Assembly: GCA_963735495.1 (NCBI GenBank)
Contig: CAVTLG010000009.1
Span: forward strand, 1,302,001 to 1,366,000
Origin: CAVTLG01 sp963735495
GTDB taxonomy: Bacteria > Chloroflexota > Ktedonobacteria > Ktedonobacterales > Ktedonobacteraceae
Direction of reading: 5' to 3'
DNA length: 64,000 nucleotides
A program made the translations under genes and the position numbers. Of this stretch, positions 1 through 8,876 are shown piece after piece. The first letter of the stretch is position 1, and the number at the start of each line of letters is the position of its first letter. The notes beneath the pieces were generated by a model. It did no database searches. It was not told the origin of the DNA and was given only the letters and a program-made list of their open reading frames with translations.

Positions 1-43
1 AGGGCTGCTCGCCAGGAGAGGATAGATGTTCAGAATCGTACAT
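1..43 (-). CDS. Start of a gene coupled to lspA (partial)
   Basis: An ATG at 43-41 lies two bases after the lspA stop codon (46-48) on the minus strand and opens a frame reading MYDSEHLSSPGEQP up to the window edge. The near-overlap suggests translational coupling with lspA. In many bacteria the gene after lspA is rluD (23S rRNA pseudouridine synthase), but the 14 visible residues do not identify it, so that name is only a guess from gene order. Confidence 0.5.
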   Translation of the reverse strand, partial: MYDSEHLSSPGEQP

Positions 44-45
44 AG

Positions 46-633
46 TTACTCATTCGGACGGTACGTACCGCCCTGTATAGAAGATGTATTCTCAGGTTGC
101 TGTGCCGGACTGCTTTGTTGGTGTTCGTCGGCTGGCTGTTTCAAGCCTCCACCAAACAGCATCAGCACAAAAAGGAGTATGACGCCAACAGAAATACAGG
201 AGTCGGCGACATTAAAGATGGCAAAGTAGTAACTGATCTCGGGAACACGGAAGGAGATAAAATCTACTACCGACCCACCGCGCAATGCTCTGTCAAGAAG
301 ATTGCCCAGCGCACCGCCAATAATCAGGCCAAACACAATTTTGTAGGCCAGCGGCCCTGTGTTTATGATACGCACATACAGATAAGCTACCACGCAGACA
401 GCCGCTGCAATGAACACAATCAGCAAGAAATTGCCCGTGAACATGCTAAAGGCTACCCCACTATTGCGAAAGTATTCAAGCACCAGGTAATGTCCGACCA
501 CAGGCAATGGTACGATTTGCCCCAAATGAAGATGCTCAACCACCAGCGACTTTGTCCACTGATCCACACACACCACCACGATAACGGTGAGCAACGCAAA
601 GACGTCATAGAGACGCGCACGCTTGACTGACAT
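46..633 (-). CDS. lspA: Lipoprotein signal peptidase (signal peptidase II)
   Basis: Membrane aspartyl protease that removes the signal peptide from diacylated prolipoproteins. The 195-residue protein has the family length plus a short hydrophilic tail of about 30 residues rich in Gln and Ser. Conserved blocks are visible: DQWTK near residue 24 at the end of the first membrane segment, NSGVAFS near 57, GGALGNLLDR near 106, VVDF and FNVADSC. The two catalytic aspartates are expected in the GNLLDR and FNVADS blocks. Four hydrophobic segments are present. The ATG is the first Met of the conserved frame. The substrate pool probably includes the lipobox protein encoded at 6251-7560. The following gene begins two bases after the stop. 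Confidence 0.95.
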   Translation of the reverse strand: MSVKRARLYDVFALLTVIVVVCVDQWTKSLVVEHLHLGQIVPLPVVGHYLVLEYFRNSGVAFSMFTGNFLLIVFIAAAVCVVAYLYVRIINTGPLAYKIVFGLIIGGALGNLLDRALRGGSVVDFISFRVPEISYYFAIFNVADSCISVGVILLFVLMLFGGGLKQPADEHQQSSPAQQPENTSSIQGGTYRPNE

Positions 634-708
634 GATATATTTTCCCTTCTTTCCGCCCGGAGATCCAGTATCCCTATTGTACCATGCGCATCCAACTGTC
701 CTACTGCT

Positions 709-1083
709 CTATGCTTCGTCGCGGTTACGCCGCTCCTGCTGTTCCTCGTCTTTCACGCACAACGTCGCCCAGGGGATAGCTTCCAGGCGTTTCTCAGCAA
801 TCGGCTGACCACAGACACTACAATAGCCATACGTCCCGTCCTCGATGCGTTTGAGCGCAGCTTGCACTTCAACCAGCAATGCCTGTTCGTTAGCAGCCAC
901 GATTTGCTCTTGCTCTGTTTCGGTGCTATCCACTGCCGCTTCTTCCACATCTTCTGTCCCCTCGTCCGCATCCACGACGTGCTCAGATGGCGGACGAGCT
1001 TCGGTCAGGTCGGCAATACTCTGCTCCAGCTCTGCTCGCTTAGCCTCCAGGCGTTTTTTCATCTCTTGTATATTGATTGCCAT
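709..1083 (-). CDS. DksA/TraR-type zinc-finger protein
   Basis: A 124-residue protein with the DksA/TraR layout: an N-terminal helical region rich in Lys, Glu and Leu (about 1-30), an acidic linker (about 35-60), a second helix, then a C4-type finger. The finger reads CSVCG near residue 88 and a third Cys in TLCVKDEE; the fourth metal-binding position, usually Cys, is not Cys here, as in several degenerate family members. Family proteins bind RNA polymerase through the secondary channel or have lost that activity; which applies cannot be told. It lies about 75 bp upstream of lspA on the same strand and may be cotranscribed with it. Confidence 0.85.
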   Translation of the reverse strand: MAINIQEMKKRLEAKRAELEQSIADLTEARPPSEHVVDADEGTEDVEEAAVDSTETEQEQIVAANEQALLVEVQAALKRIEDGTYGYCSVCGQPIAEKRLEAIPWATLCVKDEEQQERRNRDEA

Positions 1084-1151
1084 AGCCTCAATTTATCCTT
1101 TCTACAAACTAGCTCAAAGTTCACACGTCGCCCATCCTTCTATGGTCTCAT

Positions 1152-1244
1152 GATGGAATCTTCATCCTGCTGGGAAAACATCGGGAAACAGGGCAAGGTC
1201 GGCTGATCTCCAACGAAGCTCGTCCCCTCGTCAAGGAGATCAGC
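1152..1244. repeat. Repeat arm remnant followed by a 10-bp hairpin
   Basis: Perfect arms GCTGATCTCC (1202-1211) and GGAGATCAGC (1235-1244), followed by TTTT on the plus strand. The stretch before it (1152-1195) resembles the outer arm of the large repeat at 16970-17010 (CATCC.TTCTGGG.AAAA...GGGAAA). It sits between two minus-strand genes. The T tract faces the wrong way for terminating fgd, so a repeat remnant is more likely than a dedicated terminator. Confidence 0.45.
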
Positions 1245-1274
1245 TTTTGCTCGTCCGACTGCGACAAACAAATG

Positions 1275-2288
1275 TTAGCCCCAACGGCTCCTGATTCTGG
1301 GCAGAATCTCTTGCGCGTACAGTTGCAGAAAACGCGACTGGTCATCGCCTGGCGCGTGAAAAATCAGGTGGGTGAAGCCGAGTTCAATATAGGGACGGAT
1401 CTGTTCTATATGTTCCTCGGGATCACTGGAGACTAGCCAGCGGCGATGGGCCTGGTCGGCCACTGCTTCAGCTTTTTTCTCCATCTCGCGCGCGTCGTGG
1501 ATGGCAACTTTATCCTCCGCAGGCAGTGCCAATGCCGCCCAGATGCGCGTGTCGGCCATAGCGCGCGCTTTATCTTTATCAAATGAGACTTTGACTTCAA
1601 TGGTGCGCTCGATGCTGGCGGGATCGCGACCAGCGGCCTGTGCGCCTTCAGCGACGGCAGGCAGGAGTTGATCCCGGTAGAGTTCATCACCTTTGCCCGA
1701 GGTACAGATAAAGCCATCACCAACGCGACCAGCAAATTTCGCGGCCACGGGTCCGCCCGCGCTAATATAAATGGGCACAGGCTGCTCTGGACGGTCATAA
1801 ATCGTCGCGTTGCGCGTGTGGTAATATTGTCCATCGAACGTGACCAGTTCTTCCCTCCACAAACGCTGAATAAGTTCCACAGCTTCACGTAAACGAGCCA
1901 GGCGCTCTTTCGCTGCGGGCCATTCTGCACCTGTGACGGCTGTCTCGTTGAGGGACTCGCCTGATCCCACGCCCAGGATCATTCTCCCAGGATTAAGCTC
2001 TCCCAGCGTGCCAAAGGCTTGCGCGATGACGGCTGGCGGATAACGGAATGTCGGTGTCAACACACTGGTTCCTAACAGGATACGGCTGGTCCGTTCGCCG
2101 ACTGCTCCCAGCCAGGAGAGTGCAAAGGGGGCATGCCCATTGGTATGGCGCCAGGGTTGAAAATGATCGCTGATCCAGACACTATCGAAGCCCACCTGCT
2201 CGGCCTCCACTGCAAAGTCTAGCAATTGCCGTGGACCAAACTGCTCGGCGGATGCCTTATAACCCAACTTCAAGAGATGATTTGCCAT
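1275..2288 (-). CDS. fgd: F420-dependent glucose-6-phosphate dehydrogenase family LLM oxidoreductase
   Basis: A 337-residue luciferase-like (LLM) flavin/F420 enzyme that closely follows actinobacterial Fgd1 from memory: LKLGYKASAEQF at the N-terminus, SDHFQPWRH (His expected at the active site), LGTSVLTPTFRYPPA, GVGSGE, GDGFICTSGKG, and HLIFHAPG near the end. Fgd oxidises glucose-6-phosphate with cofactor F420 in the cytosol and supplies F420H2; related enzymes use other sugar phosphates or alcohols, so the substrate is inferred. The start at 2288 is preferred over an upstream in-frame Met at 2354 because GGAG lies just before it and the homologous N-terminus begins there. No F420 biosynthesis gene is visible nearby. 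Confidence 0.85.
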   Translation of the reverse strand: MANHLLKLGYKASAEQFGPRQLLDFAVEAEQVGFDSVWISDHFQPWRHTNGHAPFALSWLGAVGERTSRILLGTSVLTPTFRYPPAVIAQAFGTLGELNPGRMILGVGSGESLNETAVTGAEWPAAKERLARLREAVELIQRLWREELVTFDGQYYHTRNATIYDRPEQPVPIYISAGGPVAAKFAGRVGDGFICTSGKGDELYRDQLLPAVAEGAQAAGRDPASIERTIEVKVSFDKDKARAMADTRIWAALALPAEDKVAIHDAREMEKKAEAVADQAHRRWLVSSDPEEHIEQIRPYIELGFTHLIFHAPGDDQSRFLQLYAQEILPRIRSRWG

Positions 2289-2463
2289 GATCGAGTCTCC
2301 TTCAGACGCAATTTCGCAGAAGTATATACTTTTTATCCTACCACATAAACACACTCCGCCCCACGTTTTATTTCGCCTCTCTCCTAAACCAATAACGCCA
2401 TGGACAAGCGCTCATCTGAGCCACACACAGCAGAAACGGCAATGATGTATAGCTACTATACGC

Positions 2464-2573
2464 TTTACAATTTATTGAAAAAATTTTGATACTTACACAT
2501 TTTATCTAAAATTTCTGCTGCAGAGATTTTAGCTATCTCTTACAACTCATTGGTAATATTTTGATACTCACGC
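2464..2573 (+). promoter_or_regulatory. Two copies of a 35-bp upstream motif
   Basis: Copy 1 is at 2464-2498 and copy 2 at 2539-2573. Both read as YTTACAA.T.ATTG, then ...ATTTTGATACT.AC. A third copy lies before the next glycosyltransferase (4997-5031). Copies 2 and 3 are both followed by CTATAGTTGAG, so the shared block extends towards a possible -10 element. The two copies here are 75 bp apart. A response-regulator or repressor site is inferred; no regulator gene is adjacent. Confidence 0.55.
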
Positions 2574-2727
2574 GCTATAGTTGAGAGTGTTAGCAGCGTA
2601 GTGGCTGGCGTAAACCTCACTGGCGACGATTTGCAAAGTAATTACTCTGTAGCTTCGTCCTTTTATACACATAAAAAAAATCGTGATCGTCTCTGTTAAA
2701 CAATCATAGCAATAAAGGAAAATACGC

Positions 2728-4863
2728 ATGCAAAATGCGACCGTCATCGTAGAGCCTGCTCCTCCGACACAGCAGCCTGTCGTGCCACCAACCCGCTCAC
2801 GTTCCCCGTTCTGGTCCCGCATCGCTTTGGGACTGGTAATGCTCGTTGCAGCATTTATGGATTTCTATCAGTTGGGGCAGAACGGCTTTGGCAATCTATT
2901 CTATGCGGCCACCGTTAAAAGTATGGCCGATAACCTGCATAACTTCTTTTTTGCCTCCTATGATCCAGGCGGCTTTGTTACCGTCGATAAACCGCCGTTA
3001 GGCTTCTGGTTGCAGATCATCAGCGTCAAAATCTTTGGCTATACCGCCTTCAGCGTCTACCTGCCGCAGGCATTAGCTGGCGTGCTTTCAGTCTGGCTTT
3101 TATATATTCTCGTACGTCGTCACTTCGGCGTCACCGCTGGCTTGTTGGCAGCTCTGGCCCTGGCGATCAGCCCCATCAGTGTGATCACTAACCGCAACAA
3201 CACTATTGATAGTACGCTGGCGTTCACGATGCTCCTGGGTGCCTGGGCCGTATTACGAGCAGCGGAGACCGGGAAATTGCGCTGGCTCCTGGCATGCGCG
3301 GCACTGGTAGGCATCGGCTTTAACATCAAAATGGCAGAGGCTTACCTGGTAGTACCCGCATATGGCTTACTCTACCTGCTAGCATCGCCCAAGAAAATCT
3401 GGACACGCATCGGACACCTGGCCCTGGCGACGATCCTGATGCTGACGATCTCGTTTTCCTGGATCGTGATAGTAGATTTAACGCCCACAGCGTTGCGCCC
3501 TTATGTCGGTTCCACACAGGACAATTCCGAACTCAGCCTCGCGCTCGGCTATAACGGCATCTCGCGCCTGCTTGGCGATATCGGAGGAGGATTTAGCGCG
3601 AAAAATACGCACACGAGCACCACGCAATCGACCGCGAGTAGTAGTAGCAGCAAAAACAGCAGTAGTACAGGCAGCAGTACGTCAGCCCAACGTCCAGAGT
3701 TCTCGGGCACCGGAGAGTTCCCAACTGGCGAAGGTTTCTCTGGCCGAGGAAGTAGTGGAGGTGGCACAGGTGGCACTGGCGGTGCTGGTGGCGGTGTTAC
3801 CGCTGGTACTGGTACCGCTGGAGTATTGCGGCTCTTTGAGGAACCATTAGCCGGTCAGATCGCCTGGCTCTTACCGCTGGCACTGCTGGGTATACTGGCA
3901 CTGGCCTGGCAGCGTCGTCCGCGCTTCCAATCTGATGCGCAGCAAAGATCGCTCATCCTGTGGGGCACATGGCTCTTAACCATGGGTGTCTTCTTTAGCG
4001 TCGCGGGCTTCTTCCACCAGTATTACCTGACAGTGATGGCTCCCGCGCTCTGCGCACTCTTCGGCATTGGTGCCGTCGTCATGTGGCAGGATTACCGTCG
4101 CGTCGGCTGGCGTGGCTGGCTGCTCCCGTTCGCGCTCATCGTCACAGCACTGGAGCAAATTTACATTATCAGCAGTGAACCAGCCTGGGGTACGTGGCTA
4201 ATCCCGCTGATCGCAATCCCCTGTTTCCTGGCGGCACTCGTGCTGATCGTGCTGCGTCTCTTCCCGCGTCTCACAGCCCGTATTGGCAGTCAAGAACGCA
4301 ACACGCACCTGCTACAAACGCTCGTCACACTGAGTTTGCTTGCACTGATGCTCACGTCTGCGGTATGGTCAACCACTGAGGTCTTGCGGAATACGGAATT
4401 GCAGATCCCGACAGCGGGACCCACGACTACGACCAGCTTTAGCAACAACAGCACTACAACTACAAGCGATGCGAAGTTAATCAGTTACCTGGAGGCTCAT
4501 CAGGGCAGTGCCAAATACCTGGTTGCGACGATTAGCTCGAACACAGCCGATTCGCTGATCATCGAAACAAACAAAGCGGTGATGACACTGGGTGGCTTTA
4601 GCGGTACTGATCCTATTCTTACCACCAGCCAACTGGCCTCGCTGGTCTCCAGTGGCCAGGTACGCTACTTCCTCCTGGATAGCAGTAGCGCATCTGGAGG
4701 GAGCAGTTCCCAGAGCGCCCTCGTGACCTGGATCACCAAGCACAGCACGGTGGTATCCACCAGCCAGTGGCAATCATCTTCAAGCAGTAGCACACATGCT
4801 GGAGGAGGTTTTGGTACCAGTAATCTAACGCTGTACGAATATACCGCTACAACCACCAAATAA
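2728..4863 (+). CDS. GT39-family (PMT/ArnT-like) membrane glycosyltransferase
   Basis: A 711-residue polytopic protein. After a cytosolic Pro-rich N-terminus it has a first membrane helix (about 30-50), a large first loop with LFYAATVKSM and DPGGFVTVDKPPLGFW, and about a dozen further hydrophobic segments. This matches bacterial members of the GT39/ArnT clan, which transfer a sugar from polyprenyl phosphate to a protein or lipid outside the membrane. The acidic residues of the first loop are probably catalytic by analogy. Residues about 290-365 form a Ser/Thr- then Gly-rich insert unusual for the family. A soluble C-terminal domain of about 150 residues follows the last helices. The next gene encodes a Dpm1-like GT2 enzyme that could make the lipid-linked donor, and both share the upstream motif. 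Confidence 0.85.
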   Translation: MQNATVIVEPAPPTQQPVVPPTRSRSPFWSRIALGLVMLVAAFMDFYQLGQNGFGNLFYAATVKSMADNLHNFFFASYDPGGFVTVDKPPLGFWLQIISVKIFGYTAFSVYLPQALAGVLSVWLLYILVRRHFGVTAGLLAALALAISPISVITNRNNTIDSTLAFTMLLGAWAVLRAAETGKLRWLLACAALVGIGFNIKMAEAYLVVPAYGLLYLLASPKKIWTRIGHLALATILMLTISFSWIVIVDLTPTALRPYVGSTQDNSELSLALGYNGISRLLGDIGGGFSAKNTHTSTTQSTASSSSSKNSSSTGSSTSAQRPEFSGTGEFPTGEGFSGRGSSGGGTGGTGGAGGGVTAGTGTAGVLRLFEEPLAGQIAWLLPLALLGILALAWQRRPRFQSDAQQRSLILWGTWLLTMGVFFSVAGFFHQYYLTVMAPALCALFGIGAVVMWQDYRRVGWRGWLLPFALIVTALEQIYIISSEPAWGTWLIPLIAIPCFLAALVLIVLRLFPRLTARIGSQERNTHLLQTLVTLSLLALMLTSAVWSTTEVLRNTELQIPTAGPTTTTSFSNNSTTTTSDAKLISYLEAHQGSAKYLVATISSNTADSLIIETNKAVMTLGGFSGTDPILTTSQLASLVSSGQVRYFLLDSSSASGGSSSQSALVTWITKHSTVVSTSQWQSSSSSSTHAGGGFGTSNLTLYEYTATTTK

Positions 4864-4885
4864 CGTCAATCGCCACGCTCATCGC

Positions 4886-4944
4886 ACCTGTATCAATCAG
4901 GTGAACCATCATTCGTAGCTCTGCCAAATGACTTGCAGAGCTAC
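4886..4944 (+). terminator. Paired hairpins after the GT39 gene
   Basis: Two perfect hairpins lie 23 bp downstream of the stop: CACCTG/CAGGTG (4886-4904) and GTAGCTCTGC/GCAGAGCTAC (4915-4944, 10-bp stem, 10-nt loop). There is no clear T tract, so termination or 3' end protection is only inferred. Confidence 0.45.
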
Positions 4945-4996
4945 ATAATCCTCGCCACATGTTCCGGCAGAATCTTCGCAGAAATCTTAGAGCTTC

Positions 4997-5031
4997 CTTA
5001 CAGTTCATTGATAAGATCTTGACACTCCTAC
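4997..5031 (+). promoter_or_regulatory. Third copy of the 35-bp upstream motif
   Basis: Reads CTTACAGTTCATTG then ATAAGATCTTGACACTCC, aligned with the copies at 2464 and 2539, and followed by CTATAGTTGAG as in copy 2. It lies about 150 bp before the GT2 start codon. The conserved order of motif and CTATAGT suggests an activator or repressor site next to a promoter. Confidence 0.55.
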
Positions 5032-5180
5032 ACTATAGTTGAGGATGTAAGCAATAACAATGCAATAGATTGAGGATGCGGGCTTCTCATCTTTCAACAG
5101 GATTTGCCCGTCCGCTATCTCAATGATAGTTCTGATAACAAGAGCACCACGTAGCATAAGATAGAGAAGGAGCCATCTCG

Positions 5181-5979
5181 ATGACACAACACATACAGTT
5201 TCTCAGTAGCGATCAACAGGGTCAGGATACGGCGAGTTTCAACCACAGCCTCTCGGTTATTCTACCCGCCTATAACGAAGAGCACGCCATTGCATCTACC
5301 GTGAACGATGTACTGGCAGCCCTCACTGGCCGTATCAAAGACTTCGAAGTGATTGTTGTGAATGACGGCAGTGCTGACCGTACCGGTACAATCGTCGAGT
5401 CAATCGCTCATAAGGATAGCCGTGTTCGTTTGCTCACACATGCCGTTAATCAAGGCTACGGTGCCACACTTGCCGATGGTTTCGCCGCCGCGACAAAAGA
5501 GCTCACATTTTTTATGGATTCAGATGGTCAATTTGACATTCGGGATCTCTTTCAGTTTTTCCCCTCCATTGACGAGTACGATGCAGTCCTCGGTTATCGC
5601 ATCCAGCGTCAGGATACCTGGATGCGTAAACTCAACGCGTGGGGCTGGAAAATGCTGATCGGCATTGTCCTGGGAGTACATGTGCGCGATATCGACTGCG
5701 CATTCAAGCTCCTACACACCGATTTTTCTGCAGAGCTATCCACTGGAAACGCGCGGAGCTATGATCAACGCCGAGCTACTCTACAAACTGAACCACACAG
5801 GTGCAACCTACCAGCAAATAGGAGTGCAGCATCTGCCACGACGCGGCGGACAAGCGACGGGAGCACATCCACGTGTCATTCTGCGCGCCTTGCGCGAACT
5901 GTTCGTCTACGAGCGCCAGTGGAGATCCACGCAGCAAAGCATGCTGCCACAAACAGCAAACCGGCTCCCAGGAGCATAA
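5181..5979 (+). pseudogene. GT2 (Dpm1-like) polyprenyl-phosphate glycosyltransferase, frameshifted
   Basis: The N-terminal part (residues 1-180) is a clear GT-A fold: SVILPAYNEE, FEVIVVNDGSADRT, MDSDGQFD (the DXD metal site) and RDIDCAFKLL. After HTDF at about 5722 the frame loses homology, while the +1 frame continues with LQSYPLETRGAMINAELLY, then VQHLPRRGG and HPRVILRALRELFVY, as expected for the family, to a TAA at 5977-5979. Removing one T from the T5 run at 5723-5727 joins the two halves into a protein of about 265 residues. Without repair the first frame would run to 6137 with an unrelated tail. Such enzymes charge polyprenyl phosphate with a sugar on the cytosolic face, the substrate for GT39 enzymes such as the one before it. 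The GAGAAGGAG ribosome site precedes ATG 5181. Confidence 0.8.
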
Positions 5980-6250
5980 TCCATGCTAGCCGCCTGTACA
6001 CCTGCTCCAATCTTGAGAATACATTGGAGCAAGTGTGCAAAACCGCCTCTTCTTGTACATATGCAACGCAAATGTACAAGCACTCCTGTAGCTCCCTCTC
6101 GTTTATAGATCCGGCCAGTAACATAATAGTCCTATGAGCATTGCTATATTGTTCCACCGGCATTATGCTTTCTGCTGAATATACCTTACACGAAGTAAGT
6201 AGCCTTTCCGTCTACCTCAGAACGCGGTGAGTATCCAGAAAGGATTTTTT

Positions 6251-7560
6251 ATGCACGCTATGTATAGTCGCCGACAGGCTATGGGTATGGGCCTTGGCAG
6301 TCTCGCTCTTTTGGGCTGGCAGGCTGTGACACCACATCCACTCAAAGCATAGTCAATCCAGGTCATATTGCCCTCAAGATGTTTTTCTGGGGTTCCGCAA
6401 CGCGCAACACATACACGCGGGAAGCGATAACTGCCTTTCAGCAGAGCAACCCAGGTGTCACTATTTCTTCCCAATACACCGGCAATAACATCTATTACGT
6501 CAAGCTCGATGCACAAATCAATGCTGATAGTGCCCCCGACTTGATTCAGATGGATATGCGCTATATAGCGCAATATGTACGCAAAAACACGCTCATGGAT
6601 CTTTCCCAGTCTATTTATAGCCAGGCCATTGATCTCTCCGACTTCGATGCCGCCCTGCTCGCCAGTAGCAAGGTCAATAATTCGATATACGGCATCCCGT
6701 TGGGCAGTAACTATCTGTGTATGTTCTATGATAAGACAGAACTCGCGAAGGCCAACATTGGCCCGCTACCCACGGACATGACCTGGGATACCTTTGCGAC
6801 ATATACCGCCGAACTGACCAATGCGCTTGGCGGCGCTACCTATGGGACTGCGGATGATAGTGGCAACTACGATCTTTTTGAGATCTGGATACGTCAACGC
6901 GGCAAGGAGATGTATACGCAGGAGGGTAATCTGGATTTTGAGCTGGCAGATGCTGCCGACTGGTATAATTATTGGAGCAACCTGCGCAAGACCAAAGCCT
7001 GCGTACCGGCGAATCTCCAGGCCAAACTGGACCTGACAAAGACGCCGACGGACTCCAGTGTCACCAAGGGCAAAGCGGTCTTTGGCGTGCTCTTTTCAAA
7101 CCAGTATGACGCGTTCCAGGCGGCCACGCCACACACGCTCTCTATGCTCATCGTGCCGAAAGGCAATGTACCAGGTGTCTACCTGAAAGCCTCGCAGCTC
7201 CTGAGCGTCTCTGAAACGACAAAGTATCCAGATGAAGCAGTCAGCTTTACCAATTTTGTCATCAATGATCCGCGAGCCATCAAGGCGCTGGGCTTTGAGC
7301 GCGGAGTGCCTGGCTCAGCGGAGGCGCGGGCTATTCTCCAACCACAACTCACGCCAGCGCAGCAGGTTATCGCGGCATTTATGACACAGGTTGCCAATAG
7401 CGGCGAGACGAGACCCAAGGAAGTACTTGATCCGCCAGGAGCAGGGCAGATCGCCACGGTCTTGCTCCAGGTCTCGCAAGATATCGGCCTGGGCAAAGTT
7501 TCTGTCTCTGCCGGTGCCAAAGAGTTCTATGCCGGTGCCCAAAAAGCGACTACATCATAG
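6251..7560 (+). pseudogene. ABC sugar-type solute-binding lipoprotein, frameshifted in the signal peptide
   Basis: The mature part (from 6379 in one frame) is an extracellular solute-binding protein of the family-1 sugar type: MFFWGSATRNTYTREAITAF, then DLIQMDMRYIAQYV, GIPLGSNYLCMFYDK, and a C-terminal lobe to 7560. Upstream, ATG 6251 with an AAAGGA ribosome site starts MHAMYSRRQAMGMGLGSLAL in another frame, a twin-arginine-like signal, which stops at 6351. Adding one G to GGG at 6313-6315 joins it to a perfect lipobox, LAGC, followed by DTTSTQ. The repaired protein would have about 436 residues and be lipid-anchored. No permease or ATPase genes accompany it, so its transporter partner is elsewhere or lost. 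Confidence 0.8.
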
Positions 7561-7598
7561 TCATGAAATCGACACGCTAAGACCCTTTCTTATCTCGG

Positions 7599-7687
7599 CA
7601 ACCGGGTAGGGGCGTCACCTTGCGTGCGCCCGGCTGCTTACATTGTGGCCACCAGGGCGGTCGCAAGGTGACGCCCCTACCCGGTTG
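7599..7687. repeat. Palindromic repeat family A, perfect 26-bp arms
   Basis: Arms 7599-7624 and 7662-7687 are perfect reverse complements built around GGGTAGGGGCGTCACCTTGC, enclosing a 37-nt GC-rich centre with CGCCC/GGGCG. It sits between the solute-binding gene and thiO. Related copies are at 14440-14549, 17002-17160, 20051-20099 and 28677-28760. Confidence 0.85.
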
Positions 7688-7748
7688 AGAGTCCGTTCAA
7701 GAAGAGGGGATTTGTGGAGTGAGCAGATTTCACCGCTGAAAGGGGTCC

Positions 7749-8876
7749 ATGGAAACCACTACAGATGTCGTTATTCTTGGCGGAGGCGTCATTGGGTGCG
7801 CGATTGCCTACTTTCTGCGCAAGTTGCAGCGGGATGTCACGTTGCTAGAGCGCGGAGAAATTGGCGGTCAAGCTTCCAGTGCGGCGGCTGGCCTGCTGGC
7901 ACCTCTTGGTCCTCTGTCAGGGCCTGGACCATTTGCCGATCTGCTGCTGGCAGGTTTTTCAAGCCTCACCTCGCTCGTTCCAGAATTAGAGGAGCTGAGC
8001 GGCGTCCGTATGGGATACGAGCAAACTGGTGCCTTGCGTACTATACGCAACCCGCAGCGTGTCGGCCATTTACAGAAACGGCTGAACAGTTGGCGACCGC
8101 TCGGACTGCAACTCTACTGGCTAAGCGGAGAGGAAGCGCGTCAGCGTGAGCCACTACTCACCCCTGACATCTGTGCCGCCATTTATGCTCCCGAAGAAGC
8201 GCAGATACAGGCCTCCAGCGTTGTCCAGGCTTTCGCTCGCGCCGCACAAAGAGCTGGAGCGCACATCTATCCTCACCAGGAAATCAGTCACCTGCACACA
8301 CATCACGACAGGGTCATCGGAGTAGACACCGCTCAAGGCGACACGCTTGCCTGTAATCAGCTCATCATCGCCTCTGGAGCATGGGCGGCGCACTGCGGCA
8401 CCTGGTTAAACGTGACGCTCCCGATCCATCCCTTACACGGCCAGCTCCTGTCACTGCCCCAAACACCACGCCCACTGAAGCATATCGTGTTTGGAGAGGC
8501 AGCCTACCTGACACCAAGAGGAAATACTATTCTGGTCGGCGCGACAAAGGAAGACATGGGCTTTGACCAGACGGTGACAGCACAGGGAACTTCGTGGCTC
8601 TATGCAACTGCGACACGCCTCATTCCGGCGCTCAGCACACAGAAAGTTCTGGCGGCGTGGGCAGGTCTGCGACCCAAAACGCCTGACAGCCACCCGATCC
8701 TGGGTTTGCTGACGCCATGGGAAAATGTGCTGGTGGCGGCAGGACATAACAGCGTCGGCATCATCCTCAGCGCGATCACGGGCCAATGTATAGCGGAGAT
8801 GGCCACAACAGGCCACCCACCTGCTCTTATACAACCCTTCTCCTTAGAGCGCTTTTCGTCCAATGCTGCTTCATAA
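7749..8876 (+). CDS. thiO: Glycine oxidase ThiO-type FAD-dependent amine oxidase
   Basis: A 375-residue DadA/ThiO flavoprotein. The N-terminal Rossmann motif is VVILGGGVIGCAIAYFL followed by ERGEIGGQASSAAAG; HGQLLSL, YLTPRGNTILVGATKED and the C-terminal FAD segment AGLRPKTPDSHPILG then AAGHNSVGIIL complete the family pattern. ThiO oxidises glycine to the imine needed for the thiazole ring of thiamine in aerobes. No thiS, thiG or other thi gene is adjacent, and no TPP riboswitch is apparent in the 60 bp between repeat A and the start, so it may instead act on another amine. ATG 7749 follows GAAAGGGG. Confidence 0.85.
   Translation: METTTDVVILGGGVIGCAIAYFLRKLQRDVTLLERGEIGGQASSAAAGLLAPLGPLSGPGPFADLLLAGFSSLTSLVPELEELSGVRMGYEQTGALRTIRNPQRVGHLQKRLNSWRPLGLQLYWLSGEEARQREPLLTPDICAAIYAPEEAQIQASSVVQAFARAAQRAGAHIYPHQEISHLHTHHDRVIGVDTAQGDTLACNQLIIASGAWAAHCGTWLNVTLPIHPLHGQLLSLPQTPRPLKHIVFGEAAYLTPRGNTILVGATKEDMGFDQTVTAQGTSWLYATATRLIPALSTQKVLAAWAGLRPKTPDSHPILGLLTPWENVLVAAGHNSVGIILSAITGQCIAEMATTGHPPALIQPFSLERFSSNAAS

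Noticed and set aside
97..630. A 177-codon plus-strand frame opposite lspA
   Set aside because: Composition follows the complement of lspA; no motif or start signal.
5980..6137. Extension of the GT2 frame to 6137
   Set aside because: The tail after the T5 run lacks homology and has Arg/Thr/Cys-rich composition; the shifted frame ending at 5979 has the family sequence.
7561..7748. A TPP riboswitch ahead of thiO
   Set aside because: The space is filled by a family A palindrome; no thi-box sequence is visible.
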